Below, piece by piece: positions 10,417-21,487 of a DNA stretch of 64,000 nt. How positions within the stretch are numbered: the first letter of the stretch is position 1; every line of letters starts with the position of its first letter. The position numbers were made by a program, and so were the translations under genes. The notes beneath the pieces were generated by a model. It was given only the letters and a program-made list of their open reading frames with translations, did no database searches and had not been told where the DNA came from. Source of the DNA: Molanna angustata (taxonomy: Eukaryota; Arthropoda; Insecta; Trichoptera; Molannidae); NCBI GenBank assembly GCA_963576475.1, contig OY754972.1, positions 8,819,562 through 8,883,561 of the forward strand, in the 5' to 3' direction.

Positions 10417-11265
10417 TTTTTTTTTTTTTTTTATTATTGAAACCAAACAAAATATAACAATATAGTTACAAACAATATTACAAAAAAGTACAATTTAAAT
10501 AAGTTATATGAAACATTTTTTTATAGGATTATTTGGTATATACCACCTCACCTCACGTTATATCTGACAGAAAAATATTAAACTTGTATTTAATTAAAAC
10601 TTGTTATAAAATATACCTATTATAAAAATAAAATATAAACTATTGTAGCTTGATCATGTTTCCGCAGTATATAATGCCCTTGTTTCTAATCCATGTTTCT
10701 ATTGTTTTCTTGTGTTTCAAATTATTCATCAACTGTATGTCCGTTATTTCACTTTTTATCTTATTAAAAATTTTTGGAGCTAAATAATAGTAATGTCTTT
10801 GTCCGAATGTCGTGTTTGTCTTTGGAGTCATGAGAAAATTCCTGCGTGTCGTCTCGTAATTGTGTTGCGGTGTAATGTGAATTGTTTTATCTTTATGAAA
10901 ATGTATATAAATAATTTTGATATATAACTGTGGAATTTTGAAAACTGGAAAATCATTAAATAATTGAACTGTTGGATATGTAAATGGTTTTTTATTATAA
11001 CCTTAATTAAAGCTTTTTGTGCTTTAATAAGAGGATCCATATTAATTTTAGCAGCGCCACCCCAACCAATCATTCCGTGTGTTATAATCGATTGAGCTAA
11101 CGCGTAATATATTGTTTTTAAGTCTTTTTTAGTCATTATGTTGCGAATGTTTTTAAAAATATAAATAAGCCTTCTTATTTTACCTGCAACTGTGTTTATT
11201 TGTTCTGTCCATCTTAAGTTGTGATCAATGTAGATACCCAAATATTTATACAATGGAGTCCTTGT
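10417..11265 (-). mobile_element. Jockey-type LINE, 5'-truncated, frameshifted
   Basis: The minus-strand ORF 11253-10828 begins YKYLGIYIDHNLRWTEQI, the conserved block after the RT palm. It continues DLKTIYYALAQSIITHGMIG and LIKAQKALIKVI. A frameshift near 10850 moves the reading to 10831-10640, giving RRNFLMTPKTNTTFGQ, YYYLAPKIFNKI and the C-terminal ETWI. A T-run at 10418-10434 is its poly(A) tail. The protein is fragmentary and nonfunctional. Confidence 0.85.
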
Positions 11266-11308
11266 CAGTGGTTTGCAAAAGCAACTTTGCTCGTGAGTAC
11301 ATATGCTA

Positions 11309-11465
11309 TTTGTTTTGTTTTATTTACAAATAAAAAAGAATTACATAAGCCATAATTACCTACATAACAATATTAACACAACACAAATAGAAAATATACA
11401 TCAATATTAGGTACTTGGATATATTGCCTCACTAGGCAAAAGCTTGTTCCGAGGCAATACCTATT
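11309..11465 (-). mobile_element. LINE 3' UTR with stem-loop, minus strand
   Basis: The stem TATTGCCTC pairs with GAGGCAATA at about 11419-11456. It is the minus-strand relative of the stem-loops at 4736 and 16264. An A/T-rich end near 11310 may be the tail. Confidence 0.5.
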
Positions 11466-12029
11466 CAAAATGAGTAGGTAACTGTGCAAGTATTTAGTCA
11501 GTAAAATAGTAGTCCGTGCGTATTGTATGTACATGTGTTGGTTGATATTAGGACATGAGTGAGATCCGTCATTTTAAAACATGAGTAAGATCCCTCTCAC
11601 ACTCTTCTCTGCCACTGTCCATTAACCACTTTGTTACTAATTTGTTAATATTACTATTGTTTGGTAGGAGTAATTGAAGTAAGTCAGGTATTTTTTTTAT
11701 TATTTAAACCTGGGCATGAATGAAGATGCTTGCAAGAAATAAATAAATACGAGATACTATATTATAGAGGGCAAGAGACAGAGTGAAAAAATGATAACAG
11801 CGCACTATAATAATCAATTATTTAAAACGGAAATAAATGTAGGGCAATCATGTCTAAAGTTTGAGAATCCACGAACCATTGAAAAACCATTCGACATTCC
11901 GTAAACCGATGTACATTATAATATAATATAATATTATTATAGTCTTCACTATAAATGCTCCGTTTTAGATTGGTAGTATAGTTGTGACAAAAGTATTTTA
12001 TTTGCGAATATTACAAGCACAAAAATATT
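11466..12029. other. AT-rich noncoding, nothing recognised
   Basis: No ORF, tandem array or clear fold was found. Confidence 0.4.
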
Positions 12030-12440
12030 AACTAGTTGCATGTAACACACGAGATCCAACGGTTGATGGCGATAGTGTGTATAGTTGAATAATACGTACC
12101 AAACTATAAACCATTAAACCTAAGTTATCGAATATTATAAGAAATTTCGTTTTCTATACAAAACATGTTTATATGTCAGGATAAGACCTCGAGAATCACC
12201 GTAGATATGGATACTGCGATACAAATTGTATAATGAAACGATATCGTCACCATATTAATTTTTTTACAAAAAATGTAAAAAAAAAGATTTTTTATACGTA
12301 TTTTTTATATAAAATTAAATTATCTAGTTTGAATGTTTGGGCGTTTTCCAATATTTAAGAAAAATTGTAAATAAAGGCTGTGATTTTGTATTTATGTATA
12401 ATTCTACAAATTTTTAGCGTTGAAGCTTTTATTTTTTTAC
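12030..12440 (+). repeat. Interspersed repeat R, copy 1
   Basis: It aligns with 50455-50955. Shared blocks include TAGTTGCATG, GAGATCCAAC, ACCAAACTAT, ACATGT...GTCAGGATA, ACAAATTGTAT and GAAACGAT.TCGTCAC. It does not code. The second copy carries a short LINE insertion absent here. Confidence 0.65.
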
Positions 12441-12514
12441 GATTGAGATATATGGATTAAATAAAATAGAAATTCAAAAGTGGATAACTTCCGACTGAAA
12501 AAAAAATATGAATT

Positions 12515-12815
12515 CTGAGAATGCAAGAAGAAAATAAATGCCCTAAGGTGGTTCGGCCACATAGAAAGAATGAGTGATGACCGTCTGACAAAAAAAGTGT
12601 ACAAGGCTGATAAAAGAGGAACGAAAAGTAGAGGTCGGCCAAGAAAAAGTTGGCACGATCACATAAATGGGATTTTGAAAGATGGTGATGTTAGAAGTAA
12701 GAATAATAGAAGAGCGTGTATGGACGTGAATGAAGCGAGGAATGTGTGTCAAGAGAGAGGAGTCTGGCGTTCGGTTCTCTCTGCCTACCCCAAATAGGGA
12801 AATGGCGTGATGGTA
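12515..12815 (+). mobile_element. RTE-like LINE 3' end (family A)
   Basis: The frame around 12540-12797 gives ALRWFGHIERMSDDRLTKKV, YKADKRGTKSRGRPRKSWHD, HINGILKDGDV and CQERGVWRSVLSAYPK, then a stop and the terminus GTGATGGTATGGTATG. This is the C-terminal tail and 3' end of the family A LINE. Only about the last 90 codons remain. It is one of the best preserved short copies here. Confidence 0.85.
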
Positions 12816-14040
12816 TGGTATGGTAAATTTTTCTACATCTTTTGAGATTTTGGGTTCAATGAATCAAATGGATTAAAAGTTATAAGGGATACATACACAG
12901 AGAGACACCCTGACACAGACACATACATACACTCAAAAAAACAAACAAAATATTTTACTTTCACTACGCCAAAAAAAAGTCCACTACGCTATACAAAATG
13001 TTTCTGGGATTAATAATGTCGATTCATCAAGATAAAACAATTCTCTTGAACGAATCGACAATTGGTAAGCAAAATTTGAAAAGCAGAAATATGATTTAGC
13101 TAGGTACTATGAAAATTTTAAAAACTAATAGACTATAATCCATCATTAATCTAACTTAAGTTCAAATAATCATGTTCTCATGAAAACGGTCAAGGATGAA
13201 AAGCTTAAAATTCTTAAAACTTATAATCACGAACATCTGGATGTCGATATTTTTCTTTAAGGACCTAACTCATTTTCTACTACCATCAGTTCAAGTAATA
13301 ATGATTGAATTTCACTGGATGATTGAAGTATCAAGATTGATTGGAGTAAATTATGTGAGCTTGCAGGTACCTATACATTATCTCTTTCACTTATATAGAC
13401 ACACTCACACACATATACACATCCTTACACTCATACGTACACACATACATGCACTATCATTCAGATATGTAGCTTTAAGTATGTAAGCACAGCAGTCAAA
13501 ATTTATTGTTAATAATGTGGAAATTTGCTATTGGTTTTAGTCTTATACTAATGCATCTATATAAAAAATGTTATTATACTGTAAATTTCCTGGAAATAAA
13601 ATAAGATAAAATAAAATAAGCCTTAAAATTTTATAAGGTGGCATTAAAAGGGTGGGCCTAAAAGAAAAGCAGAGTTCCCAGTAATAATTATTAATTACAT
13701 CAAATTGATTACGAAAAAAATCATGGTTTAGCACTTTGATAATTGAGTTAATGGCCTTGATTTGGATCTACGGCAGTTCGCCCCAAAGCGGACTTCCAAA
13801 ATGCCGAGGGAGAATTAATTTTGTATGAAATATACTAAAATTGTGAAATTAAGGAAGAAATTTTTCGAGGCGTCGGCGGTGCCTTCCTCGATTTTCCTCC
13901 ATTAGGGAAATATAATGAGATTTCTTAATCTCCACCCGGGATCAGATTGAAGTTTGGAAAGTTTTACTTTGAGAAAATAAATTGTTCGATTAAAGTCGCC
14001 CTTTAATTATGTTGTACGTATTAAACTTTTGTGAGAATTA
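12816..14040. other. AT-rich noncoding with CA-rich microsatellites
   Basis: CA-rich tracts lie at about 12893-12945 and 13395-13450. The ORFs at 13196-13486 and 13543-13734 have no recognisable domains. Confidence 0.4.
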
Positions 14041-14337
14041 ACATAAGTTATGCGTGGGAGAAAGAAACAACGATATGTGTGAAATATAACAAGACATATG
14101 ACTTATATAGTAGGTACTTACCTACAAAATAATGTATTTTTGAATACTATAAGTAATGCGAGAATCGAACAAAAAAACAAGAAAACTCAACGGCAGAATA
14201 ACCCAAAATATGTAATCAAATCTATATAAATACTTCAAATCATACTTTATAAATAAAATGCAACCCCGAGAAAAAGACGAGAGCTAGAGAAAAAGAAGAA
14301 GAAGTAAAAAGAACCAAGAATGTGCGTAAAATAAAAC

Positions 14338-14456
14338 AGGACACATAATGGTTGTCTGGAAGAAATTGCCATTAGGCAATAAGTCCGCCATTTGTACTAG
14401 CTATTAAGTAATGTACAATAAAGTGTTTAAATAAATAAATAAATAAATAAATAAAC
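14338..14456 (+). repeat. LINE/SINE 3' end with hairpin and AAAT tail
   Basis: GTCTGGAAGAAATTGCCATT leads into AGGCAATAAG, a small hairpin, then CCGCCATTTGTAC, AATAAA and six or seven AAAT units. This 3' signature recurs at 50300 and, decayed, at 22478. It is a retroelement terminus without its body. Confidence 0.65.
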
Positions 14457-14584
14457 TTATATAGGTAGGTACTTCCTAGCATTGATCCGAATATTATAAA
14501 TTGATGTACAAAAAATAACCAATAATATGACATGTTTTAAATAAGACAAAACACTCGATTTAGGTAGGAACTTGAACAGGAGCA

Positions 14585-15440
14585 TATAATGTAAACTAAC
14601 ATAATATTAAGTAATGCGTGGGAGAATGGACCGGCGCGGCAGGTACCTATGTGTGAAACAAAACACATAACTTAAGTTTGTACAAACAAGATATTTAAAT
14701 TCGAATGTTATGTGTAATTTGTAGGAAGAAGTATAGACGATATGTGTGAAACAAAACAAAACACATTACTTAAGTTTGTACAAACAAGATAAGTATTTAA
14801 ATTCGAATGTTATGTGTAATTTGTAGGAAGAAGTATAGACGATATGTGTGAAACAAAACAAAACACATAACTTAAGTTTGTACAAACAAGATATTTAAAT
14901 TCGAATGTTATGTGTAATTTGTAGGAAGAAGTATAGACGATATGTGTGAAACAAAACAAAACACATAACTTATGTTTTAACAAACAAGATAAGTATTTAA
15001 ATTCGAATGTTATGTGTAATTTGTAGGAAGAAGTATAGACGATATGTGTGAAACAAAACAAAACACATAACTTAAGTTTGTACAAACAAGATATTTAAAT
15101 TCGAATGTTATGTGTAATTTGTAGGAAGAAGTATAGACGATATGTGTGAAACAAAACAAAACACATAACTTATGTTTGTACAAACAAGATAAGTATTTAA
15201 ATTCGAATGTTATGTGTAATTTGTAGGAAGAAGTATAGACGATATGTGTGAAACAAAACAAAACACATAACTTTAGTTGTGTGTTTGTTTTGTTTGCGTA
15301 TGAGAAAGTATCGACAATTTGGATGAAACAAAACACTAACAGGTAACTTAAATTTATACAAATTAGATCTTAAAATCCGAATAATTAAATAAATGTATAG
15401 AAGATAAAATCGACGATATGTGTGATACAAAACAATACAA
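14585..15440. repeat. Tandem array with alternating 98/102-bp units
   Basis: The word CTTAAGTTTG or a variant recurs at 14671, 14769, 14871, 14969, 15071, 15169 and 15271, so spacing alternates 98 and 102 bp. The longer unit has four extra bases (ATAAGTATTTAA against ATATTTAA). The array is thus three copies of a 200-bp dimer. Internal units are nearly identical. The edges decay: 14585-14670 and 15271-15440 are diverged copies, and a more distant relative sits at about 14041-14110. Minus-strand ORFs across it are repeat artefacts. Confidence 0.9.
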
Positions 15441-15659
15441 ACGAATCAGAAAATAGAACTTTTGTTTCCGATTATTTGTCCATTTAAAAATTATTAAATA
15501 TCATCAAATATTCGTTCATATTTTATTTGGGATCACTATGTTTACCTATCAACCCCACTGATATTGTGCAAGTGGCTAGATTATTGTCAAATGGTTATTT
15601 ATTATACCTGACTATTGAGAAACGAATGACAGTGAAAACTTTATTAAAATGAATATATT

Positions 15660-15750
15660 CTCTGCTAGGAACTGAGAATCGATTCCAGGATGCTGGCGCA
15701 GATGCCAGTGGCCGACATTATTAAGTATATCATCGTGCAGTTAAATTTTT
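15660..15750 (-). mobile_element. SINE fragment, tRNA-like B-box
   Basis: On the minus strand the B-box-like GGAATCGATTCTCAG follows a tRNA-like region with GCCACTGGCATCTGCGC. It is degenerate and has no functional tRNA fold. Confidence 0.4.
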
Positions 15751-16189
15751 TTGAAAGACATACATACATTAGCTTGTTTGGTCTGAAGTATTGAAGCGAG
15801 CTCTAATTACAACTGCCCATATTACTGCGAAAATTATTGTGAAATGACTGTTTACTTTTGCATGTAAAGAATCAAACAATATAAATCATATTAAAGTTCT
15901 TACGACAATGTCGCATCAATAAAATACTTATTTTCATTTTTCGCTTTTCTCTCTCTGCTGTAATAATAGTGGAGAGTTATGATTCATCATTTTTATTTAT
16001 TTATTTAATTATGTCTACAGGTGACATAATATAAAAAAGTATATTATCGTCGTCCTCACTGGCCTGTAGTATTGAACATACATAAAAAAACTTTATTTAA
16101 GCTAGATTCATCTCAAAATATCCACATATCCCTACACTGTCCTCATACACATACAACACACCCTCACCCTCACTTTGTAGTAAATTTAG
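15751..16189. other. AT-rich noncoding
   Basis: A short TTTA run lies near 15992-16006, perhaps the tail of a minus-strand retroelement. Nothing else is supported. Confidence 0.35.
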
Positions 16190-16350
16190 TCTTTTATAAA
16201 TTTTTAATTAAAGTTCATTGAGAATTTATATAGAAAAAAATATAGTGTAATTATTGTTAGTATTACCTCAGAACAGGTTTCCCCTAGTGAGGTAACAAAT
16301 ACCATTGTAATATTTAAGTTAAGTTATATTGATAAATAATCAAATGTGTA
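16190..16350 (+). mobile_element. LINE 3' UTR with stem-loop
   Basis: The stem TTACCTCA pairs with TGAGGTAA at about 16264-16300. The loop CTAG and flanks match the stem-loops at 4736 and 11419, but the stem has A-T where they have G-C. Pairing is kept by a double change. Confidence 0.55.
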
Positions 16351-16381
16351 GGCTTCAACTTTCTGGAAATTCATATTCAAC

Positions 16382-16573
16382 AAATTATTTAAATTAAATA
16401 CAAAACACTATGCTTTGAATATTTCAACTTGTTTGATTTTACTTAATCACTACATGTGTTAACATCCACTTTGAGGAAGGGAACGGACGTTCCCGAAACA
16501 TGTAGTGATTAATTAAAAATAAACAATTAGAAATATAGAACGTATAGTGTTTTGTGTTTAATTTAAATAATTT
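16382..16573. mobile_element. 192-bp inverted repeat with hammerhead-like centre
   Basis: The arms 16382-16457 and 16498-16573 are about 75 bp and pair with few mismatches. The centre holds TTGAGGA, a stem GGGAAC/GTTCCC and CGAAAC, followed by ACATGTAGTGATT, which pairs exactly with AATCACTACATGT upstream. This resembles a hammerhead ribozyme layout, but the conserved CUGANGA begins with U and stem I is minimal. Similar motifs sit in Penelope-like element repeats. Activity is doubtful. Confidence 0.5.
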
Positions 16574-16804
16574 ATTAAGTTATATTGTATTAATTTGATG
16601 TAAATGATTATGGAAATAAAAAAAAAATATTAGCTATTAGACCAAGATCCAGCAACTCTTAACTAATTTAATAATGCTTCGAAAATTTTTGCGTTCGAAA
16701 TTGATGAACAGATATACCAAAGTATTTTTCCACAAAATTCGATTAATATGACCGAACGATTTCGCCGAGTTGACTCAGCATGATCAAGGTCTAAAATGAA
16801 GCTG

Positions 16805-16865
16805 ACCAATTTAAACAAAAATCATGTAGATGTTGTAGTATAGGATGATTTTTGTTTAAATTGGT
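16805..16865. repeat. Perfect 21-bp hairpin
   Basis: The arms 16805-16825 and 16845-16865 are exact reverse complements, separated by 19 bases. Left arm: ACCAATTTAAACAAAAATCA plus T. No RNA gene family is recognised. Confidence 0.7.
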
Positions 16866-17787
16866 TATTTGTTCATTAATTTTACTTATGTCAAAGTACA
16901 ATGGCTGATTTTTTCTGTAACAGGAGACTACAGAAAGTAACAACGATTGAATAATTCGAACCCCGAGTACTGGTGGTTTTCGGCGATAACAACCGCCTCC
17001 AAAGTGTTGAAAATTGCTATTTTAACACGTCACCTATAGTACGAAGCGTTATCGTTATAATATAAAGTGTTGTGAATACCTACTACGGTTTGGCTGTTTC
17101 ACCAACCAAGTGTCTGTAAATGGAAGACACGATTTCATATAGTCTTTCGTGGTAAATTAAAAAAAAATACTCATCTGTACAAAACAAGGGATAAATTCAA
17201 TCATTATATAATTAATGAAGTGTAGGTACACCAGTTGATGTGATGAAGAGTACAGTGTTGGGCACAACCCGCTCGTGTTAACATTGTTACAATGTTGGCT
17301 TGTAAAAGACATCGGTCGTTAGCCACATATCACTATCTTTGCATACACAAATAATAGCAATAATAATACACAATACGAAAAGCAAGATGGCCACACCACA
17401 GACTACTACGATAGATAACTTTTACAATTTGTGTTGGGAGGACTTTGTGTAACATGCAAAACTTTGGCCGACAAATAATAAAAATAAATAATATAATAGT
17501 TATAAACATTTTTGGAAAATATATTTCATAATTCGAAAAGTTTTCGGGTCGAAACGACCATAAACGGGACGTCCTGTCTGAAAGGACGTATCAAATGTTA
17601 TTCTTTACAAATCGTTATTTTTATGGTAATTTCTAGAGGCGAATTTATTTATCTGCCAACACCGAAACAACAAAAAATAATCATTATGATCGAAGAGTGT
17701 GGAGAATCGCCATTCTTATTATAATATTAATTTATATGTTTTTTAAAAATGTTAATGTATTCGGAACAATTATTACTTTTTGATAAT
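16866..17787. other. AT-rich noncoding
   Basis: It holds a copy of a short interspersed word (CACAACCCGCTCGT at about 17265) also seen at 22672, 24868 and 52263. The ORF at 17512-17724 is not recognised. Confidence 0.35.
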
Positions 17788-17925
17788 ACCAGGGAATGGA
17801 CGGGCTTCAGAACTGTGGAACAGATATTCCAGACAGCACAGGACAGAAAGGGATTAGCCAGAGTGATCGTCAACGTCAGGGGTTCCTGACAGGGTACCAG
17901 AAGAAAAGAAATACTTCTTTAGATG
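17788..17925 (+). mobile_element. LINE 3' terminus (family B)
   Basis: One frame reads REWTGFRTVEQIFQTAQDRK then GLARVIVNVR, the expected C-terminal end after the SWLRN block of the family B LINE (9096). A GAA-like tail follows. Only about 45 codons remain. Confidence 0.75.
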
Positions 17926-18117
17926 TATAATTGATACATATTATGTACATACATTGTACTTTATGAATTATATTATCGTTAAAACGATTTTTTTTAATTT
18001 TTTTTAAAGACATTTCATCCAATATAACAGTTATATTATATATTTTTTACTTATTATTAATCAAATCAATAGATACAAATTTATATTAACAATTAACAAG
18101 GTTTACAAGTTCCATGA

Positions 18118-18475
18118 TATGATTTATAATAACCCTCTTTAATTGAGATAAAATCTCGTGTTAAAAGAGGGAAGTATCTATTATGTAAGTATTGCTACAT
18201 TCACCAAAACATTGCATATCTACTAAATAATACATAAGAACATACACTAAGTTTTATCACTAAGATTTACATTTATATAAAGACAAAATCTATAATTTGC
18301 AGGTAAGGATTGTGTAGAAATATCAAACAAAATTTTAAAAACAAATAAAAAGCTACACAACAACTGTAATGAAATAAACAAATAAAAGAAATCAGTACAA
18401 TTTTTTTATTTTATTCTTTGATAAATTGTAATTTTTTTCGAGTCTAAGACTCAAAGGGAGTTCATTAGACCACTT
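18118..18475 (+). repeat. Interspersed repeat R1, copy 1
   Basis: It aligns over about 330 bp with 38136-38460. Both have ATAACCCTCTTTAATTGAGA, TAAAATCTCGTGTTAAAA, ATCTACTAAATAATACAT, GGTAAGGATTG and the palindrome GAGTCTAAGACTC. It is noncoding. Confidence 0.75.
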
Positions 18476-18578
18476 AGTACTTTTATAAACTCATAAAAAT
18501 GTTGTGAGGCAGTTGTACGTAAAAAGGGAATGGTAATACATCCTTGTGAATTTATTTTGCTGCTTAGTAATGATTATA

Positions 18579-18609
18579 TTAGGTCCTTACATATGAAATT
18601 GGCGTTTTG
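18579..18609. repeat. Mariner left TIR
   Basis: It starts TTAGGTCCTTACATATGAAA and matches the inverted right end except at one base (GGCG against GGTG). Confidence 0.95.
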
Positions 18610-18656
18610 TATGGGAGGAACATAAAGTCGATTTTTTTTAAATATAATTTATTTAT

Positions 18657-19675
18657 TTAATCAAACTATGTACCATTGCTATCTATGCACTTTTGCCATC
18701 TCATAGGTATTTCATCGATCTCTTTACTAAAAAAACCATTCGGACGGGAATCAATAAAATCTTTGAAGGCGGTTTGGACTGCCCCATCGGAGTTTAATTT
18801 TTCCCTTGCAAGAAGTTATCCAAATTTCGTAAAAAATGGTAATCCGTTGGGGCAAGGTCCGGAGAGTACGGTGGATGTCTTAGACATTCTAATTGAAGCT
18901 CCTCTAATTTGGTAGCCGTCTGTTGTGCAGTGTGTGGTTTAGCGTTATCATGAAGCAGCAGTGGCCTAGAGCGATTAACCAGCCTCAGTTGTTTAGCAGC
19001 TAGCTTTTCCATCATGGTTTGCAGTTGCTGACAATAGACATCTGCCATAATCGTCTGGCCAGATTTAAGAAAGCTGTAGTGAACGACACCAGCACTAGTC
19101 CACCAAACGCTCGCAAGTAACTTTTTTGGAGTCAATTTTCACTTGGGGTATGGTTTGGCTGGTTCGGCAGGGTTCAGCCATTTCGATGAGCGCTCTCGTT
19201 TATCGTACAGGATCCACTTTTCATCACAGGTAATGATTCGGTTTAAAATCCCTTCATTATTGTGCTGGTTGAGTAATGCAACGCAGCAGTCAACGCGCGT
19301 TTGTTGATTTGCTTCACTCAATTTGTGAGGTACCCACCTTTCAAGCTTTTTCACCTTCCCAATTTGCTTCAAGTGGATTAAAACAGTTTCATCACTAATA
19401 CCGCAGCCTGCAGCTAACTCGGACGTGGTTTGCGATGGATCCGCTTCCACAATAGCCTTCAATTCTTCATTATCAACTTTGGTCTCCGGCCGTCCACGGG
19501 GCTTGTTCTGCAGGTCGAAATTTCCAGAACGAAAACGTTGGAACCAAAAACGCACTGTGTTTTCTTTTGCAGCACCGTCGCCATACACATCATTAATCCT
19601 TAGAGCCATTTCTGCAGCACTGGTGCCACGGTGGAACTCATATTCGTAAATAACGCGATATTTCAAGTTTTCCAT
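18657..19675 (-). pseudogene. Mariner transposase, inactivated
   Basis: The cut-and-paste transposase would be about 339 residues. The start is ATG at 19675. The N-terminal part has the helix-turn-helix DNA-binding region and the linker WVPHKLSE. The catalytic triad is visible: D in TCDEKW, D in LLHDNAKPHTA and D in YSPDLAPTDYHFL. There are 34 residues between the last two (DD34D), which defines mariner. Three lesions disable it: an in-frame TGA at 19139-19141 (likely CGA to TGA), a frameshift in a five-T run at 18798-18802, and a premature TAG at 18666-18668 two codons before the usual end. Both halves otherwise stay in frame, so decay is recent. Confidence 0.95.
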
Positions 19676-19833
19676 TTTATAAACTGAGTGACGTAAAGGT
19701 AAAAAAAAATTGAGGAAAAAACAAATTAATTATAATTTTCGAAACACAAATATATGATTAAATAGCTGTATAAATTTGAATTTCGAATTCCTAACTCAAG
19801 AGAAGATATTTGAGATCAAAGTTGCCAGTACGG

Positions 19834-19864
19834 CAAAACACCAATTTCATATGTAAGGACCTAA
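19834..19864. repeat. Mariner right TIR
   Basis: The last 31 bases of the element, CAAAACACCAATTTCATATG then TAAGGACCTAA, followed by TA. Confidence 0.95.
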
Positions 19865-19866
19865 TA

Positions 19867-20084
19867 TATATTTTTTTGTTCGACGATGGCCAATTTATTA
19901 ATGATATTAATAACAATTAAGTACTACGAATAATAACACTCAATTATTATTATTACCATTATACATTTCCTCAAAAGAATCAGCAGATCAATGTGTAAAT
20001 TGTAAATTATTTCATAGATCAAAATAAAATGTAACAAACGCACCGATCAAGCTTTCAATTGGGAATATTTCACCCATCCAGATA
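19867..20084. other. AT-rich noncoding
   Basis: Nothing recognised. Confidence 0.4.
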
Positions 20085-20170
20085 CTTAATATAGATATTC
20101 TCTCCACTGGGAATTGAACCCGGGACTTTTGAGATATTTGGTTATTATTTATCACTCTGAATCATTTAAT
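20085..20170 (-). mobile_element. SINE fragment, tRNA-like B-box
   Basis: On the minus strand the B-box GGGTTCAATTCCC sits in AAAAGTCCCGGGTTCAATTC, as in tRNA-derived SINEs here. The A-box region is not convincing. Confidence 0.5.
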
Positions 20171-20640
20171 GAAACTATGATTTCTCTCGTCATGTTTTAT
20201 GACTTTTTGCTGCGTTAATAGCAAAAAAATAACAAAAGATTAATCATATTGCTGTTGGATTGTTTTTGTTCATCTATAGCTCGTGCGAAATTTCTAAAAA
20301 GGTGTAATATTACATAAAGATATGAAGTAAGTAGGAATATTTGTGGTCGCATTAAGAAGATGGTAGATTATAGGTACCTCAAGCAATTCAATCTGAAGTT
20401 ACCGCCCCATATATTCCATATAGCCATACAGAAACAACATAAAGATACATTATAAAAGGTCATAAAAAACACACGATGTGCCGACACACCACACACCATA
20501 CCGTGATACAGATATAAATATGATGAAAAAACACAACGATTTTGGAAATATGTATAAATGGTAGCGAGAGTCGTTTTGCATTAGTGAATGTTCACTGTCT
20601 GTGAACACAGTCACGTCAATTTGTTTTGTTAAGGTTTAGA
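20171..20640. other. AT-rich noncoding
   Basis: Nothing recognised beyond short CA-rich text near 20470-20500. Confidence 0.4.
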
Positions 20641-21487
20641 AACTTATTTTTTTATTAATTTGTATGGTGTATGGTCCTTCTTTGTTAAAAAATACACAAA
20701 AGCAAGTGCAACGTATTCAAAATGCGTGTGCACGTTTTTGTTACAAAATACCTAGGCGAGCACATGTTTCTCCATACCTTAAGCAGCACGGGATACTGAA
20801 TATGTTTAACAGAAGGAAGTTTCATCATCTGTGTCAAATATTCAGAATCATTAAAAGTAAGACACCTTCCTATCTGTATGACAGATTACAGTGGTCCCGT
20901 GATATTCATATGCATGCTACGCGACAAAGAGACTATCTACTTATTCTCCCCAGACATCGAACCACTGCCTTTGAAGGGAGTTATACATACACATCAACCA
21001 AATATTGGAATGAATTGCCGCAGCACATTCGTACGGCAGCCTCACTGCAGAGCTTTAAAAAGCATTGCAGTGAATGGCTGTTAAGTACACAAAATTAAAT
21101 GTAATAATGCCAAAGTAAGTACCTATGTACAACAAAATTAACTATCCTAATAATGCTTTCTTTGTTTATTTATTTTTGTTTGTATATATAATATATATTT
21201 TTTTTCCTTTTGTTTTTTTATCTTTCTCAATTATTATTTTTTTTTTCTTCATGTATAAATGTTTTCGTATACAATTTTATGTTATTTTATTTTTTATTTA
21301 TTATCTGTATGTATAAAATATATATTTTGTGATCGTCCAAGGCATTGATGAAAATCAGCTGCACTGTGGGTCTCCACGGGTGTACAGCTGAGCAATAGCC
21401 TATTTGTTGTAAAATAGTTCAAAATGTATATAATTTCTTGTTATTTTTAATGCAACAAATAAATTTATTATTATTATTATTATTATA
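20641..21487 (+). mobile_element. LINE, C-terminal RT region, 5'-truncated
   Basis: The frame 20664-21098 (144 residues) reads VYGPSLLKNTQKQVQRIQNA, CARFCYKIPRRAHVSPYL, then KYWNELPQHIRTAASLQSFK and a short C-terminus. This is the region after the RT thumb in Jockey/CR1-like LINEs (xxLPxxIRxxxSLxxFK). The 3' UTR runs to a (TTA)n tract at 21464-21485. The frame is uninterrupted, so the copy may be young. Confidence 0.85.

Larger units (their letters stand above)
18579..19864 (-). mobile_element. Mariner element, cecropia-like, near full length
   Basis: The element is 1,286 bp. Its ends are 31-bp terminal inverted repeats beginning TTAGGTCCTTACATATGAAA, with one mismatch. It is flanked on both sides by TA, the mariner target duplication (18577-18578 and 19865-19866). 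The transposase lies on the minus strand. The TIR sequence and protein resemble cecropia-type mariners known from moths; that subfamily call is from memory and not checked. Confidence 0.95.

Noticed and set aside
14671..15280. CRISPR array
   Set aside because: Repeats are contiguous ~100-bp tandem units without unique spacers, in a eukaryotic context with no cas genes.
14810..15430. Minus-strand ORFs with repeating KLCVLFCFTHIVYTSSYK-type units
   Set aside because: They only reflect the tandem DNA repeat; the frame survives because alternating 98 and 102 sum to 200 and by chance lack of stops.
16451..16510. Active hammerhead ribozyme
   Set aside because: The first base of CUGANGA is changed and stem I is minimal, so only a hammerhead-like layout is reported.
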